Assembly (NCBI GenBank): GCA_024697025.1
Contig: JAILGH010000041.1
Location: forward strand, 1-49,451
Reading direction: 5' to 3'
Length of the DNA: 49,451 nt
From: Pseudobutyrivibrio sp.
GTDB taxonomy: Bacteria > Bacillota > Clostridia > Lachnospirales > Lachnospiraceae
The notes beneath the pieces were generated by a model. It worked only from the letters and a program-made list of their open reading frames with translations. It ran no database searches and had not been told where the DNA came from. A program made the translations under genes and the position numbers. Shown one piece after another: positions 40,444-49,451 of the stretch (position 1 is the first letter of the stretch; every line of letters begins with the position of its first letter).

Positions 40444-41268
40444 ATGAAGAGGGAAAGAAAGAAACTACCAACAGACAAAAAACTTCACATTAGCAAGGTG
40501 AGACCCGAAGATCATATTTCTATCAATGCTATTGGGAAAAAGAAAAAATTAGAATTTGAAGTTACTTACGCCGAGATTACAGAGCAGGACAAGGCGGAAA
40601 TTGAAGCAAATTATGGAGACGCCACATTACCAATTGAGCTTATAGTTCATGAGGTGAATGGCCAGGAGAAACCTATATCATTTGCAGGCCATTCTTCAGC
40701 GTTAGAGTTTATTGCAATCAACCCAGAGGGTGTTTACAAGTGGGAACACATAAATCTTATCAAGTACAATTTATCATCGGGTAAGATGATTCATTTGGTT
40801 ATTGCATTACTTCCTGAGGGAATTAAATTTAATAGACGCCGCGGAGTTAGAGTCAACATGGATACCCGCATGGAAATAGAGCAGGATGACAAGCGAATAG
40901 CGGTCCTTGTGAGAGAGATGTCGTACTGTGGGCTCAGTTTTGTTAATCTATCATCTAGAGAAGTAGACCCATCAAAGCCATTTGTGCTTAATCTTATTGA
41001 TATTGATGACGACAAGGAAAAGACATTCGTTGTTGGAAAATTTTATGGCAAGATCCAAAGACAGCGTGTTGAAGAGGATGGAACTGTTGTATATGGATGC
41101 ATCTTAGCTGAGCGTCATGCAGAATATTTGCAGAAGTTTATTGCGATGAAGCAGCTTGAAAGTATCAGCGGTAAAAAGGCATATAAAGGCTATCAGCGCA
41201 ATAATTCAACACAGTTCTGGAAGGAAGATGCTGTTGATGCCTTAGAGGCTATTATGAAAGAAAAATAG
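40444..41268 (+). CDS. PilZ-domain protein, second copy
   Basis: 274 residues. A basic N-terminus (RERKKLPTDKKLH) and a YcgR-like N-terminal beta domain precede a PilZ domain from about residue 130. That domain holds NRRRGVRVNMDTRMEIE, with the arginine motif, and EMSYCGLSF, in which Glu-Met-Ser replaces the usual Asp-x-Ser of the second motif. The change at its first position may weaken cyclic-di-GMP binding. It starts two bases after holA, so they share a transcript. No other cyclic-di-GMP gene is close. Role unknown. Confidence 0.7.
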   Translation: MKRERKKLPTDKKLHISKVRPEDHISINAIGKKKKLEFEVTYAEITEQDKAEIEANYGDATLPIELIVHEVNGQEKPISFAGHSSALEFIAINPEGVYKWEHINLIKYNLSSGKMIHLVIALLPEGIKFNRRRGVRVNMDTRMEIEQDDKRIAVLVREMSYCGLSFVNLSSREVDPSKPFVLNLIDIDDDKEKTFVVGKFYGKIQRQRVEEDGTVVYGCILAERHAEYLQKFIAMKQLESISGKKAYKGYQRNNSTQFWKEDAVDALEAIMKEK

Positions 41269-41283
41269 AATTATTTTATAAAG

Positions 41284-41313
41284 AAAGATCTGGCTTAGTG
41301 TCAGGTCTTTTTT
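41284..41313 (+). terminator. Terminator after the second PilZ gene
   Basis: AAAGATCTGGC pairs with GTCAGGTCTTT (one G-U near each end) around TTAGT, followed by further T. Confidence 0.8.
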
Positions 41314-41412
41314 GTGTTATTAGGAGATTTTTTAAAAACATGGAAAAAAAATGAAAATTTTTTTGAATTATAAATATAGAGGTAATTGTTTTGATTTGGA
41401 AGGAGGGCTGGA

Positions 41413-41835
41413 ATGCCATTAATGGATAAGAAGGAACTTGATACATTAATTAATGATAGAGAAGTTGAGGCACACCAAAAACGAAACAAGGCTAAGCATT
41501 TGATCCACAATATCAAGATGGAATTAACTGGTCATCAGAAGACTCTTAAGGCAGAACAGCGACTACTAGATAACTATAACAATAAAGTGGATTCTCATAA
41601 GGAAAATGGGAATAAAGAGTTTAAGAATTATATTGAAAAGCATATAAAGGCTCTTAATAAAAATATTAATTCTATTAAGAAGAAGATTAAAGGGTTAGAG
41701 GATTCCATAGAAATTGCAGATGAAAAAATCGGGCAGTATAGCGACTTGACCTACAGATTAGATAATGAAGAAATAACTCTACAGGAAGGATTGGAGGAAG
41801 TGGAGAGAATTCACAACCTAGATAGTAGAGACTAA
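41413..41835 (+). CDS. Coiled-coil hypothetical protein, 140 residues
   Basis: An ATG after an ideal GGAGGG ribosome site opens a 140-codon frame. The protein is almost entirely helical. It is rich in Lys, Asn, Glu and Leu with heptad-like spacing (IEKHIKALNKNINSIKKKIK, then LEDSIEIADEKIG), and has no signal peptide, membrane segment or cysteine. Codon use is much more AT-rich than in neighbouring housekeeping genes, which hints at acquisition by transfer. It precedes another AT-rich gene by 75 bases, and the two lie alone between terminators. I recognise no family. A structural or DNA-interacting role is possible but unsupported. Confidence 0.65.
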   Translation: MPLMDKKELDTLINDREVEAHQKRNKAKHLIHNIKMELTGHQKTLKAEQRLLDNYNNKVDSHKENGNKEFKNYIEKHIKALNKNINSIKKKIKGLEDSIEIADEKIGQYSDLTYRLDNEEITLQEGLEEVERIHNLDSRD

Positions 41836-41910
41836 TCATTTTATTTATTCTATTTCATGTAAAGTAGAACTATTGTGCAACAAATTTATTACTAGAAGGA
41901 GGAAGTTATT

Positions 41911-42483
41911 ATGGAAACAGGATATGAAGCAGAGGCAGAATCAATACGAAATGTGAGACAAAAGCGAAAGAATAGAAAAAAAAGAGCATATAAAAAAGTA
42001 AATGATAAAGAAAAAAATAATATAGAAAATAATATTAAAGAGGAAAATGATAAAGAAGTAAAAAATAAAGAAGTAAATAATAAAAAAGTAAATAATCCTC
42101 AAATAGTAAGTAAAAAATTGGCGACTAAAGAATCCGAAAAAGATTCAATAGTATATGGGGGCGGACCTGTTTTTAAATCAAACGGAAATTCTCATAAAAA
42201 TAAAAAATATAAGCGATTGCATAAAGGAATTAAAGAAATAATTAAATTGAAAGAAAATAATGAAAACAAATTTAAGAATACAAACAGAACAGCACCAGAA
42301 CTTTTGCGTGCAGATAAACAGCAACGTTTATATGCAGAGTTATTAACGAGAGCCACAATGGTTGGTACATATATTGAACCTAATAATTCTTATAGGAAAA
42401 TTAATATAATGAATAACAATGAAATGAAGAATCCTATTTGTGAAACAACAAACAAAATACAATATAAAAAGCTCCAAGGTTGA
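41911..42483 (+). CDS. Basic, low-complexity hypothetical protein, 190 residues
   Basis: GGAGGAAG precedes an ATG and a 190-codon frame. The first half is very basic and low in complexity, with near-repeats KEVKNKEVNNKKVNN. The second half has IVYGGGPVFKSNGNSHKNKK and a helical stretch PELLRADKQQRLYAELLTRA. Codons are dominated by A and T, unlike the neighbours. The last five codons (KKLQG) are written inside the 5' half of the terminator stem at 42466-42502. I recognise no family. High Lys/Arg suggests nucleic-acid or surface contact, as inference only. Confidence 0.6.
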   Translation: METGYEAEAESIRNVRQKRKNRKKRAYKKVNDKEKNNIENNIKEENDKEVKNKEVNNKKVNNPQIVSKKLATKESEKDSIVYGGGPVFKSNGNSHKNKKYKRLHKGIKEIIKLKENNENKFKNTNRTAPELLRADKQQRLYAELLTRATMVGTYIEPNNSYRKINIMNNNEMKNPICETTNKIQYKKLQG

Positions 42484-42502
42484 CGGGACCTTGGAGCTTT
42501 GT
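42466..42502. terminator. Bidirectional terminator shared by the basic ORF and rpsT
   Basis: AAGCTCCAAGG (42469-42479) pairs with CCTTGGAGCTT (42489-42499). A T-rich end on both strands serves the plus-strand ORF and, on the minus strand, rpsT. Confidence 0.85.
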
Positions 42503-42516
42503 ATTGTTATAATTAA

Positions 42517-42780
42517 TTAAGCTAATGTGTTTACAAGCTTTGTAAGGCGAGATACCTTGCGGCTAACAGTGTTGTCATGATAAACACCCTTAGAGCCAGC
42601 AGTCTCGATAACCTTGATAGCAGCCTTAAGCTCTGACTCAGCAAGTGCCTTATCCTTAGCTTCTACAGCAGCCTCAACACGCTTAACGTATGTCTTAACC
42701 TCTGATCTAATTGCCTTATTGCGCTCAGTCTTAACAGCTGTTACAAGAACGCGCTTCTTTGCAGACTTGATATTTGCCAT
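42517..42780 (-). CDS. rpsT: 30S ribosomal protein S20
   Basis: 87 residues, normal for S20. The start MANIKSAKKRVLVTAVKTER is characteristic, as is the helical Ala/Lys-rich body ending in SRKVSRLTKLVNTLA. It binds 16S rRNA early in 30S assembly. TTGGAGGTG lies upstream of the ATG on the minus strand. It has a near-consensus promoter and a terminator, so it is a single-gene unit. Confidence 0.95.
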   Translation of the reverse strand: MANIKSAKKRVLVTAVKTERNKAIRSEVKTYVKRVEAAVEAKDKALAESELKAAIKVIETAGSKGVYHDNTVSRKVSRLTKLVNTLA

Positions 42781-42871
42781 GTGTTGCTACACCTCCAATT
42801 TGTTAAATAATATATTGTTCAAATCAAAATACGTTGTAGCCGGACACGGACAGTTCAACGCATACTCGAAT

Positions 42872-42900
42872 ATAATAGAGAAAAAACTTTACTTTGTCAA
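42872..42900 (-). promoter_or_regulatory. Promoter of rpsT
   Basis: On the minus strand TTGACA (42900-42895) and TATTAT (42877-42872) are 17 bases apart. This is the strongest promoter match in the window, fitting a ribosomal protein gene. Confidence 0.85.
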
Positions 42901-42951
42901 TACTTTCTAAGATTTTTCTTATCTTTATCATACGCAACCACCGGCCTACAT

Positions 42952-44154
42952 TTATTCATCCAATAGAAACTTAGCCAATACCTGGTTGCTGACATCTATT
43001 CCGATGTCAGTAAGGAATAAACGTCCCTCTTTGGCGTCCATGAAGCCTTCATTCCTAAGCGCGGTAAGGATAGGGCCGTAGATGGCTTCTATGTCTATTC
43101 CAAACATTTTTTGGAAATCTGAACGTGCCACTCCATCAATTTTGCGAAGGCCAAGAAACATGAATTCTTCCATGGCATCCTTTTTAGAAAGAATTTCCTG
43201 CGTCTGGGCATACGGAGAGCTGAATTCAGATTCAACAGCCTTTCCTGCTGAGATGGCCTCAGAGGTCTCTACGTACTTATATATATCGCGAATGTTGCTT
43301 GTGCGAACATTATCAATCAAAGAAGCGGCACCAAGACCCAAGCCAAGATATGGAACTCTATCCCAGTAGCCTAAGTTATGGCGGCAGACCTTGCCGTTTC
43401 GGGCATAGTTGGATATTTCATAACGCTGGTAACCCTTTTTGGCCAAGTAATCCATGGTAAATTTGTAGAGCTTGTAGGACTCCTCGTCTGTAGGTAAGTC
43501 TTCGGTAGGCATACCGGCCTGCTGCTTTACTGCATCGAATTTGTATTTTTCGTAAAAAGGGGTTCCCTTTTCTATAATGAGAGAATATGCAGATATATGC
43601 TCAGGGCGAAGCATGGTGACAGCGTTTAAGGTCTTCTCCAGCTTTTCGATAGTTTGATGAGGAAGACCTGTCATCACATCTACATTCACATTGTCAAAAC
43701 CTGCCTTGCGAACCAAATCAAAGGTATGAAGGAAGCGGTTGTAATCGTGGATGCGTCCAAGCTCCTTTAGCTCGTCATCATTGGCAGACTGTAGACCGAT
43801 GCTTAATCTGTTGATGCCGATTGAGCGATAGAGGTTGAGCTTTTCAGATGAGAGAGTGCCAGGATTGCACTCAACAGAAATTTCTGCCAAAGGATTGACG
43901 TGGAAGCTCTGCTTGACTGTTGTGATGATTTCGTCCATCAAATCCTCAGATAGCCATGAAGGGGTGCCTCCGCCTACATATATTGTAACAACCTCTGATT
44001 GTTGAAAGCGAGGCGCCATATATTTTATTTCAGTGCACAAAGCAGCGACATAACGTCGCTGCATTTTTTCATCGAAGACTCCTGAAAGGAAGTCGCAATA
44101 TAAACATTTTTTAACACAAAAAGGTATATGAATATAGATTTCGATAGGAGTCAT
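42952..44154 (-). CDS. hemW: HemW-like radical SAM protein
   Basis: 400 residues. The radical SAM motif CVKKCLYCDF (CxxxCxxC) stands near residue 13. YVGGGTPSWL follows near residue 60, then HISAYSLIIEKGTPF and a C-terminal HemN-type domain. HemW lacks the extra cysteine extension of HemN and acts as a heme chaperone rather than as coproporphyrinogen oxidase; databases often give the oxidase name. The initiation codon is one base away from the lepA stop on the minus strand, the widespread lepA-hemW arrangement. Confidence 0.88.
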   Translation of the reverse strand: MTPIEIYIHIPFCVKKCLYCDFLSGVFDEKMQRRYVAALCTEIKYMAPRFQQSEVVTIYVGGGTPSWLSEDLMDEIITTVKQSFHVNPLAEISVECNPGTLSSEKLNLYRSIGINRLSIGLQSANDDELKELGRIHDYNRFLHTFDLVRKAGFDNVNVDVMTGLPHQTIEKLEKTLNAVTMLRPEHISAYSLIIEKGTPFYEKYKFDAVKQQAGMPTEDLPTDEESYKLYKFTMDYLAKKGYQRYEISNYARNGKVCRHNLGYWDRVPYLGLGLGAASLIDNVRTSNIRDIYKYVETSEAISAGKAVESEFSSPYAQTQEILSKKDAMEEFMFLGLRKIDGVARSDFQKMFGIDIEAIYGPILTALRNEGFMDAKEGRLFLTDIGIDVSNQVLAKFLLDE

Positions 44155-44155
44155 T

Positions 44156-45961
44156 TTAATCCTCGTCTAATTTAAGTACGCTCATGAATGCTGCCTGTGG
44201 AATCTCTACATTTCCAATCTGGCGCATTCGTTTCTTACCTTCCTTCTGTTTCTCAAGAAGCTTCTTCTTACGTGTAATATCACCACCGTAGCATTTAGCA
44301 AGTACGTCTTTTCTCATAGCCTTAACAGTCTCGCGGGCAATAACCTTAGAGCCGACAGCAGCCTGAATAGGTATTTCGAAAAGGTGACGTGGGATTTCTT
44401 CTTTGAGCTTTTCACACATCTTGCGGCCACGCTCGTATGCAGTACCAGAAAATACGATGAATGAAAGAGCGTCAACTTCTTCTTTATTAATAAGTATATC
44501 AAGCTTAACAAGCTCTGATTTCATGTATCCCTTCATTTCATAATCGAAGGAAGCATAACCTCTAGAGCGGCTCTTCAAAGCATCAAAGAAATCGTAGATG
44601 ATTTCGTTAAGAGGGAGGGTGTACTTGATAAGAGCACGAGTCTCCTCAATGTATTCCATGCTGATGTACTGACCGCGGCGCTCCTGACAAAGGTCCATGA
44701 TTGCACCTATGTATTCGCTGGTAACCATTATTTCTGCTTCTACCATTGGTTCTTCCATGTAATCAATCTCACTTGGGTCAGGAAGGTTGCTAGGATTGGT
44801 AAGTTCAATCATAGTGCCATCTGTTTTGTGGACTCTATAGACAACACCTGGAGCAGTAGTAACCAAATCAAGGTTGTACTCACGCTCTAAACGCTCCTGA
44901 ATAATCTCTAAGTGTAAAAGGCCAAGGAAACCACATCTAAATCCAAAGCCAAGGGCAACGGATGTCTCTGGCTCAAATTGTAAAGCTGCATCATTAAGCT
45001 GAAGCTTTTCAAGGGCATCACGCAAATCAGGATACTTGGCGCCGTCAGCAGGGTACATACCGCAGTAAACCATTGGGTTGACCTTCTTATAACCAGGAAG
45101 AGGCTCTGCTGCTGGAGCATTAGTATGAGTGATAGTATCACCGACGCGAGTATCGCGAACATTTTTGATGGAAGCTGTCATGTAGCCAACCATTCCTGCT
45201 GGAAGCTCATCGCAGGGGATGAACTGACCGGCACCAAAATATCCAACTTCCACAACATCAAACTGGGCACCTGTAGCCATCATCTTGACGCTGTCGCCTA
45301 CCTTAAGAGTGCCTTCCTTAACTCTACAGAAAACGATAACACCCTTATATGGGTCGTAAAGTGAATCAAAGATAAGTGCCTGAAGAGGAGCCTTTGGGTC
45401 GCCCTTTGGCGCAGGAAGCTGATTAACAATAGCCTCCAAAACATCATGAATATTAAGACCTGTCTTTGCAGAAATCTGTGGAGCGTCCTGAGCTTCAAGA
45501 CCGATAACGTCCTCAATTTCCTCGATAACACGCTCTGGGTCTGCAGAAGGTAAATCAATCTTATTAATAACAGGGATAACATCAAGGTCGTGGTCTAAAG
45601 CAAGGTAAACATTTGCAAGAGTCTGAGCCTCGATTCCCTGAGCTGCATCTACAACAAGGATTGCTCCATCGCATGCAGCGAGAGAGCGGGAAACCTCGTA
45701 GTTAAAATCCACATGGCCAGGAGTATCTATAAGGTTGAAAATATATTCCTGTCCATCATCAGCTTTATATATAATACGTACGGCCTGAGACTTGATTGTG
45801 ATACCACGTTCCCTCTCGAGGTCCATGTTATCAAGTACTTGTGCCTGCATCTCACGGTCTGTCAAAGTGCCTGTCATCTGGATGATGCGGTCAGCTAGAG
45901 TAGACTTGCCGTGATCTATGTGTGCTACGATACAAAAATTTCTAATTTTACTTTGATCCAT
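44156..45961 (-). CDS. lepA: Elongation factor 4 (LepA GTPase)
   Basis: 601 residues, full length. The G domain has [13 protein letters not shown] (P-loop), DTPGHVDF and NKIDLP. Elongation-factor domains follow, and the C-terminal LepA-specific region has [20 protein letters not shown]. It is a ribosome-bound GTPase acting in initiation or back-translocation. GAGGTG precedes the ATG. It is transcribed divergently from hrcA and together with hemW. Confidence 0.95.
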   Translation of the reverse strand: MDQSKIRNFCIVAHIDHGKSTLADRIIQMTGTLTDREMQAQVLDNMDLERERGITIKSQAVRIIYKADDGQEYIFNLIDTPGHVDFNYEVSRSLAACDGAILVVDAAQGIEAQTLANVYLALDHDLDVIPVINKIDLPSADPERVIEEIEDVIGLEAQDAPQISAKTGLNIHDVLEAIVNQLPAPKGDPKAPLQALIFDSLYDPYKGVIVFCRVKEGTLKVGDSVKMMATGAQFDVVEVGYFGAGQFIPCDELPAGMVGYMTASIKNVRDTRVGDTITHTNAPAAEPLPGYKKVNPMVYCGMYPADGAKYPDLRDALEKLQLNDAALQFEPETSVALGFGFRCGFLGLLHLEIIQERLEREYNLDLVTTAPGVVYRVHKTDGTMIELTNPSNLPDPSEIDYMEEPMVEAEIMVTSEYIGAIMDLCQERRGQYISMEYIEETRALIKYTLPLNEIIYDFFDALKSRSRGYASFDYEMKGYMKSELVKLDILINKEEVDALSFIVFSGTAYERGRKMCEKLKEEIPRHLFEIPIQAAVGSKVIARETVKAMRKDVLAKCYGGDITRKKKLLEKQKEGKKRMRQIGNVEIPQAAFMSVLKLDED

Positions 45962-45994
45962 TAATCTAATTCACCTCAAAAAAATTCTGTTCAT

Positions 45995-46023
45995 ATATTA
46001 CCAAAGCTGGGACAAAATAACAA
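45995..46023 (-). promoter_or_regulatory. Promoter of lepA-hemW
   Basis: On the minus strand TTGTTA (46023-46018) and TAATAT (46000-45995) are 17 bases apart, with TGG before the -10. Confidence 0.7.
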
Positions 46024-46056
46024 TTTATAAAAAATCTTAAATAAGTATAAAGTCTG

Positions 46057-46085
46057 TTGACAAACCATTTATGTAGGTGTAAATT
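46057..46085 (+). promoter_or_regulatory. Vegetative promoter of hrcA-grpE-dnaK
   Basis: TTGACA (46057-46062) and TAAATT (46080-46085) are separated by 17 bases, just upstream of the CIRCE operator. Confidence 0.8.
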
Positions 46086-46100
46086 AACATCAGAAAATGA

Positions 46101-46127
46101 TTAGCACTCAAATTGAGTGAGTGCTAA
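46101..46127 (+). promoter_or_regulatory. CIRCE operator
   Basis: TTAGCACTC and GAGTGCTAA are separated by nine bases, a perfect match to the HrcA binding site. It lies across the expected start of transcription. HrcA, encoded next, represses the operon until heat shock. Confidence 0.97.
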
Positions 46128-46174
46128 TAGCATCGAAAGAATGCTTCTTGTGGTAAAGAAAGCGAGGTGAATGT

Positions 46175-47224
46175 ATGGCAGACATCGAACTTGATGAGAG
46201 AAAAGTTAAGATTTTAAATGCGATTATCAAAAACTATTTAGAGACAGGAGAACCAGTTGGTTCACGTACAATTTCTAAATACACCGATTTGAATTTAAGT
46301 TCTGCCACCATTCGTAATGAAATGTCTGACCTGGAGGATTTGGGTTACATTGTTCAGCCTCACACTTCAGCAGGACGTATTCCTTCTGATAAGGGTTACA
46401 GATTTTATGTAAACAATCTTATCGCTGCCAAGGACCAGGAAGTGGCCCAGATGCAGGAATGGATGATTGAAAAGACCGAAAAGATGGAGAACCTTCTTAA
46501 GAATGTAGCTAAGGTACTGGCAACAAACACTCAGTACGCTACAATGATTTCCGCTCCATCGGTTGTTTCAAATAGATTAAAGTTTGTTCAGCTTTCAGCT
46601 GTTGACGAGCATCAGGTGTTGTCGGTAGTTGTTATGGATGGCAACATCGTTAAAAACAAAATAATCAACGTGGATAAGCCACTTGATAACGAGACAATGC
46701 TCAAACTCAACATGCTTTTAAATACCAACTTAAACGGCCTTACAGTTGACCAGATTAACTTGGCGTTAATCACAAGACTTAAGGATCAGGCTGGAAAGCA
46801 TGATGCGATTGTAGCTCAGGTTTTGGATACAGTGGCTGAGACAATCACTGAGGACCAGGATTTACAGGTTTATACCTCGGGAGCTACCAATATTTTCAAA
46901 TATCCAGAGCTTTCAGATTCCAAGAAGGCATCAGAGCTTTTAGATACCTTTGAAGAAAAACAATCACTTATGGAACTGCTTGCTGAAGGCAGTGGTGACG
47001 GTGATAATACTGGAATTCAGGTTTACATTGGTGATGAGACACCAATTTCTACCATGAAGGATTGCTCGATTGTTACAGCAACATACGAACTTGGCGATGG
47101 TGTCAAAGGTACAATTGGTATCGTTGGACCTAAGCGAATGGACTATGAAAATGTTGTTGATAATATTAAAAGCCTTAAGGGGCAGCTGGATAAGCTGTTA
47201 AAGCAAGAAGGCAAAGATAAATAA
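46175..47224 (+). CDS. hrcA: Heat-shock repressor HrcA
   Basis: 349 residues. The N-terminal winged helix carries the family motifs LETGEPVGSRTISKY and LSSATIRNEMSDLEDLGYI, ending in HTSAGRIPSDKGYRFYV. The GAF-like domain follows (about 110-340) with IGDETP and GVKGTIGIVGPKRMDYENV at the end. It binds CIRCE, usually with help from GroEL. AGCGAGGTG precedes the ATG. It is the first gene of hrcA-grpE-dnaK. Confidence 0.95.
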   Translation: MADIELDERKVKILNAIIKNYLETGEPVGSRTISKYTDLNLSSATIRNEMSDLEDLGYIVQPHTSAGRIPSDKGYRFYVNNLIAAKDQEVAQMQEWMIEKTEKMENLLKNVAKVLATNTQYATMISAPSVVSNRLKFVQLSAVDEHQVLSVVVMDGNIVKNKIINVDKPLDNETMLKLNMLLNTNLNGLTVDQINLALITRLKDQAGKHDAIVAQVLDTVAETITEDQDLQVYTSGATNIFKYPELSDSKKASELLDTFEEKQSLMELLAEGSGDGDNTGIQVYIGDETPISTMKDCSIVTATYELGDGVKGTIGIVGPKRMDYENVVDNIKSLKGQLDKLLKQEGKDK

Positions 47225-47241
47225 TATAAGGAGATAAGCTA

Positions 47242-47859
47242 GTGTCAGAGAATAAAGTTAAGAATGAAGAATTCTCTACAGAGGAAGCAGTGAAAGAAGC
47301 TGTTGAAAACGCTGAAGAGATGACAGAAGAGACAATGGATGCTGCATCTGAGGAAGTTAATACAGATAAGCCAGCCAGCGATGAAAAGGCTGATAAAAAG
47401 CCATTCAAGAAAAAGGACAAGAAAAAAGACAAAAAGGATGAGCAGATTGAACAGCTCACTGATAGAGTTACACGTCAGATGGCTGAGTTTGAAAACTTCA
47501 GACGCCGTACTGAGCAGGAAAAGTCGCAGATGTTCAACATGGGTGCAAAGAACATCATAGAAAAGATTCTCCCTGTAGTAGATAACTTTGAGAGAGGTCT
47601 TGCTACAGTTGAGGAAGGAGCAGATCCATTTTCAGATGGAATGCTCATGATATATAAGCAAATGCTTACTACACTTGAGGAGGCTGGTGTTAAACCAATT
47701 GAGGCTGTAGGGCAGGAATTCAATCCTGATTTCCACAATGCTGTTATGCACGTGGAGGATGAGGAAGTAGGCGAGAATGTTGTAGTTGAAGAATTCCAAA
47801 AGGGCTACATGTTTGGAGATACAGTAGTTCGCCATTCAATGGTTAAGGTTGCAAACTAA
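47242..47859 (+). CDS. grpE: Nucleotide exchange factor GrpE
   Basis: 205 residues from a GTG start, with AAGGAG eight bases upstream. The N-terminal 75 residues are very acidic, then very basic (KPFKKKDKKKDKKD). The GrpE core follows: coiled coil with RQMAEFENFRRRTEQEK, then the beta domain ending in FQKGYMFGDTVVRHSMVKV. It exchanges ADP for ATP on DnaK. It is 17 bases after hrcA and 36 bases before dnaK. Confidence 0.93.
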   Translation: MSENKVKNEEFSTEEAVKEAVENAEEMTEETMDAASEEVNTDKPASDEKADKKPFKKKDKKKDKKDEQIEQLTDRVTRQMAEFENFRRRTEQEKSQMFNMGAKNIIEKILPVVDNFERGLATVEEGADPFSDGMLMIYKQMLTTLEEAGVKPIEAVGQEFNPDFHNAVMHVEDEEVGENVVVEEFQKGYMFGDTVVRHSMVKVAN

Positions 47860-47877
47860 GAATAAAGATTTATTTAA

Positions 47878-49451
<1,574 letters not shown>

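Overview
The window looks like a Firmicutes chromosome of the Lachnospiraceae, most like Butyrivibrio or Pseudobutyrivibrio. This rests on gene content and style: NfnAB, a GPH-type galactoside locus, Mac-type exporters, T-box control of thrS, CIRCE control of hrcA-grpE-dnaK, strong AGGAGG ribosome sites and moderately AT-rich coding. It is a family-level inference. No tRNA, rRNA, CRISPR array, transposase or phage gene was seen.

Layout. 1-1519: end of nfnA and all of nfnB (electron-bifurcating transhydrogenase), then a terminator and an unlisted 40-residue ORF on the minus strand. 1980-10266: a galactoside operon with a TetR regulator, GH2 beta-galactosidase, GPH sugar symporter, GH36 alpha-galactosidase and PfkB kinase. 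10367-13676: a 57-residue ORF, a cyclodeaminase-family protein and folD, a PilZ protein and a zinc-ribbon membrane protein. 13739-18550: a repeat-rich upstream region and an exporter operon with two membrane-fusion adaptors around one ATPase, then a MacB-like permease. 18560-19674: exoA and a 58-residue ORF. 20281-26736: divergent arginine genes, argG against argC-GNAT-argJ-argB-argD, with two ARG-box-like sites between them. 26751-32866: comEA, a response regulator, a histidine kinase, a GerMN lipoprotein and comEC. 33493-37187: an anchored LprI-like protein, a lipoprotein, a Nudix hydrolase and a methyltransferase-like/DUF218 fusion. 37260-41313: T-box, thrS, holA and a second PilZ protein. 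41413-42502: two AT-rich, Lys/Asn-rich ORFs. 42517-45961 (minus): rpsT, and lepA-hemW. 46057 to the end: hrcA, grpE and a truncated dnaK.

The most unusual content is a pair of long imperfect inverted repeats, E1 (19675-20280, 606 bp) and E2 (32874-33475, 602 bp). Each folds over its whole length into one hairpin with a branched tip. They share short motifs at matching places in both arms. Both tips carry two small hairpins, one closing the same hexanucleotide loop, while the stem sequences differ. The pair is oriented oppositely in the window. I know no named family that they match. A large structured RNA or a foldback element without its own transposase are the main possibilities.

The last 450 bases do not belong with the rest. 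Near 49002 dnaK stops in the middle of a conserved motif and runs into GC-rich DNA coding for part of an unrelated FtsX-like permease. An assembly chimera is the most likely cause.
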